Origin: Devosia sp.
GTDB lineage: Bacteria; Pseudomonadota; Alphaproteobacteria; Rhizobiales; Devosiaceae
DNA length: 6,495 nt
Reading direction: 5' to 3'
Assembly: GCA_016793415.1 (NCBI GenBank)
Contig: JAEUMC010000442.1
Coordinates: 1-6,495 of the forward strand
Part shown: positions 5,376-6,495 of the stretch, one piece after another
How the letters are laid out: each line of letters opens with the position of its first letter
Numbering within the stretch: position 1 is the stretch's first letter
The notes under the pieces: generated by a model
The model's input: the letters and a program-made list of their open reading frames with translations, nothing else
The model's database searches: none
What the model was told of the DNA's origin: nothing
Position numbers and translations under genes: made by a program

Positions 5376-6428
5376 GTGTCAGAACAGGAATTCAGACGCG
5401 CCCTGGGTTATGCGAATTCGGCGCTGGACCTGCTGAAGCGCGCCACGATTCCTCCCTACCCGCAGTTCTATGAACTGCTCTACACCTACGCCACCGGCAT
5501 CAATCCGGCGCTCAACGCCCGCATCAACGCCATCTTCCGCGATGGCAATCCGACCGCCGATGTCGCCGAGCGGCTCTACAACGAGTTCCTGCGTGCCCAG
5601 GACGCCAACGAGCGCATCTCGGGCGTATCGCAGCGGATGTCGAACCGCATCGTCGCCATCCACGACGCCATCGACACCGCGATGACCACGGCGAGCGCCT
5701 ACTCGGCTTCGTTGCAGGTCGCGAGCGGCGATCTGGGCTCGGAGGAACTGGATGCCACGAGGCTGCGGACACTGGCCAATGCGCTGCTGGCGGAAACGCG
5801 CCGCATGCAGGATGCCAACCATCAGCTCGAACAGAACCTCGCAGCCTCGCGCGACGATATCGAAGCGCTGCAGCGCGACCTGGACGATGTGCGCCGCGAG
5901 GCGCTGCTCGACCCGCTGACCAAGGTCTACAATCGCAAGGCGTTCGACGACGGGCTGCTGCGCGCCGTGGGCCGGGCCCAGGAGCATGGCGACCATATGT
6001 GCCTGATGCTGATCGACATCGATCACTTCAAGCGCTTCAACGACACCTGGGGCCACCAGACCGGCGACCAGGTGCTGCGCCTCGTCGCCATGACACTCAA
6101 ATCCAACATCAAGGGGCGCGACATCGCTGCCCGCTATGGCGGCGAGGAATTCGCGGCGGTTCTGCCCGATACCGACCTCGAAGGCGCGGTGATCCTCGCG
6201 GACAATATCCGCAAGGCCATCCAGGCCAAGGAGTTGCTGAAGCGCTCGACCAACGAGAAGCTCGGCCGTGTCACCGCCTCGTTCGGCGTTGCCATGTACC
6301 GCGAAGGCGATACCCCTTCGAGCCTGATCGAGCGGGCCGACCGCTGCCTCTACGCCGCCAAGCACCGCGGCCGCACGGTGGTGGTCGGCGAGACCGACCT
6401 CAAGGACGAGTATATTGTCGCGGGTTAG
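5376..6428 (+). CDS. Diguanylate cyclase with helical N-terminal domain (DgcB-like)
   Basis: Makes cyclic di-GMP from two GTP, a signal that controls motility, adhesion and cell cycle in alphaproteobacteria. The product is 350 residues with no signal peptide or membrane segment, so cytoplasmic. Residues 1 to about 115 are helical, with the P-x-Y-P-x-FYELLYTYATG pattern seen at the head of many alphaproteobacterial GGDEF proteins. About 125-175 is a heptad-like coiled coil, probably for dimerisation. The GGDEF domain starts at DPLTKVYNR (D179). The active-site set is complete: D214 (metal), N222 and D231 (guanine contacts), and GGEEF at 255-259. The product-inhibition RxxD motif, expected at 246-249, reads KGRD. 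There is no EAL domain. The start is GTG at 5376, with GGGGGA a few bases upstream; an ATG at 5333 is out of frame. It resembles Caulobacter DgcB in layout, not necessarily in function. Confidence 0.93.
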   Translation: MSEQEFRRALGYANSALDLLKRATIPPYPQFYELLYTYATGINPALNARINAIFRDGNPTADVAERLYNEFLRAQDANERISGVSQRMSNRIVAIHDAIDTAMTTASAYSASLQVASGDLGSEELDATRLRTLANALLAETRRMQDANHQLEQNLAASRDDIEALQRDLDDVRREALLDPLTKVYNRKAFDDGLLRAVGRAQEHGDHMCLMLIDIDHFKRFNDTWGHQTGDQVLRLVAMTLKSNIKGRDIAARYGGEEFAAVLPDTDLEGAVILADNIRKAIQAKELLKRSTNEKLGRVTASFGVAMYREGDTPSSLIERADRCLYAAKHRGRTVVVGETDLKDEYIVAG

Positions 6429-6431
6429 CGG

Positions 6432-6464
6432 CTAGTCGCCCGGAGCGAAGCGACGGGCGACTAG
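6432..6464. terminator. Strong hairpin after the cyclase gene, possibly bidirectional terminator or REP-like element
   Basis: CTAGTCGCCC (6432-6441) and GGGCGACTAG (6455-6464) form a perfect 10-bp stem with a 13-nt loop (GGAGCGAAGCGAC), beginning 4 bp after the cyclase stop. GTCGC/GCGAC within it allows a shifted alternative fold. Neither side has a T-run. The layout suits a shared end for convergent genes, but a repeated intergenic palindrome is equally possible. Confidence 0.55.
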
Positions 6465-6495
6465 GTCGTCTCCACGCCCAACGACCGCAACGCAT
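6461..6495 (-). CDS. Possible 3' end of a convergent gene (ten codons)
   Basis: On the minus strand the frame ending in TAG at 6463-6461 reads ...ALRSLGVETT. All ten visible codons end in G or C, as in the real genes here, and the stop falls in the right arm of the hairpin at 6432-6464. This is a short sample, and no product can be named. The other minus-strand frames show no such third-position bias. Confidence 0.3.
   Translation of the reverse strand, partial: ALRSLGVETT

Noticed and set aside
1..6495. Mobile element, phage, CRISPR or defence island
   Set aside because: No transposase, integrase, terminal repeats, spaced repeat arrays or defence domains; composition is even and the genes are core functions.

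Overview
The window looks like ordinary chromosomal core from a GC-rich alphaproteobacterium, most likely Hyphomicrobiales (Rhizobiales) and possibly a Devosia-like genus. The assignment rests on strong G/C preference at third codon positions, the protein style (a 675-residue ParE, an RhlE-type helicase with a basic tail ending PAFLLR, a GGDEF protein with a helical head), and GTTGAC-type promoters that fit the alphaproteobacterial CTTGAC-N17-CTATAT pattern. Genus placement is inference only.

Layout. Positions 1-267 (minus strand) hold the 5' end of a small exported protein of unknown function. A divergent intergenic region (268-666) follows. It is unusually rich in structure: two clusters of CGTTCA repeats with an exact 11-bp period, a 63-bp inverted repeat with 20-bp arms, and several smaller palindromes. 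Next come parE (667-2694, topoisomerase IV subunit B) and, after 39 bp that contain a perfect hairpin, a Tat-exported metallophosphoesterase (2734-3639). A 226-bp gap with a good promoter and a long, hairpin-bearing leader precedes a DEAD-box RNA helicase (3866-5242) that starts at TTG. A U-tract terminator with a duplicated left arm closes the helicase unit. A diguanylate cyclase gene follows (5376-6428, GTG start). The window ends in a strong hairpin and what may be the last ten codons of a convergent minus-strand gene.

The genes do not form a pathway. parE and the phosphoesterase may be co-transcribed, subject to the hairpin between them. The helicase and the cyclase each appear to be separate transcription units. 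I see no phage, insertion sequence, CRISPR array, toxin-antitoxin pair, defence system or tRNA/rRNA gene. No clearly new multi-gene system is visible. The observations worth a second look are regulatory: the structured divergent region upstream of parE, the helicase leader, the hairpin that buries the phosphoesterase ribosome-binding site, the bistable terminator, and the cyclase's lysine-substituted inhibitory site.
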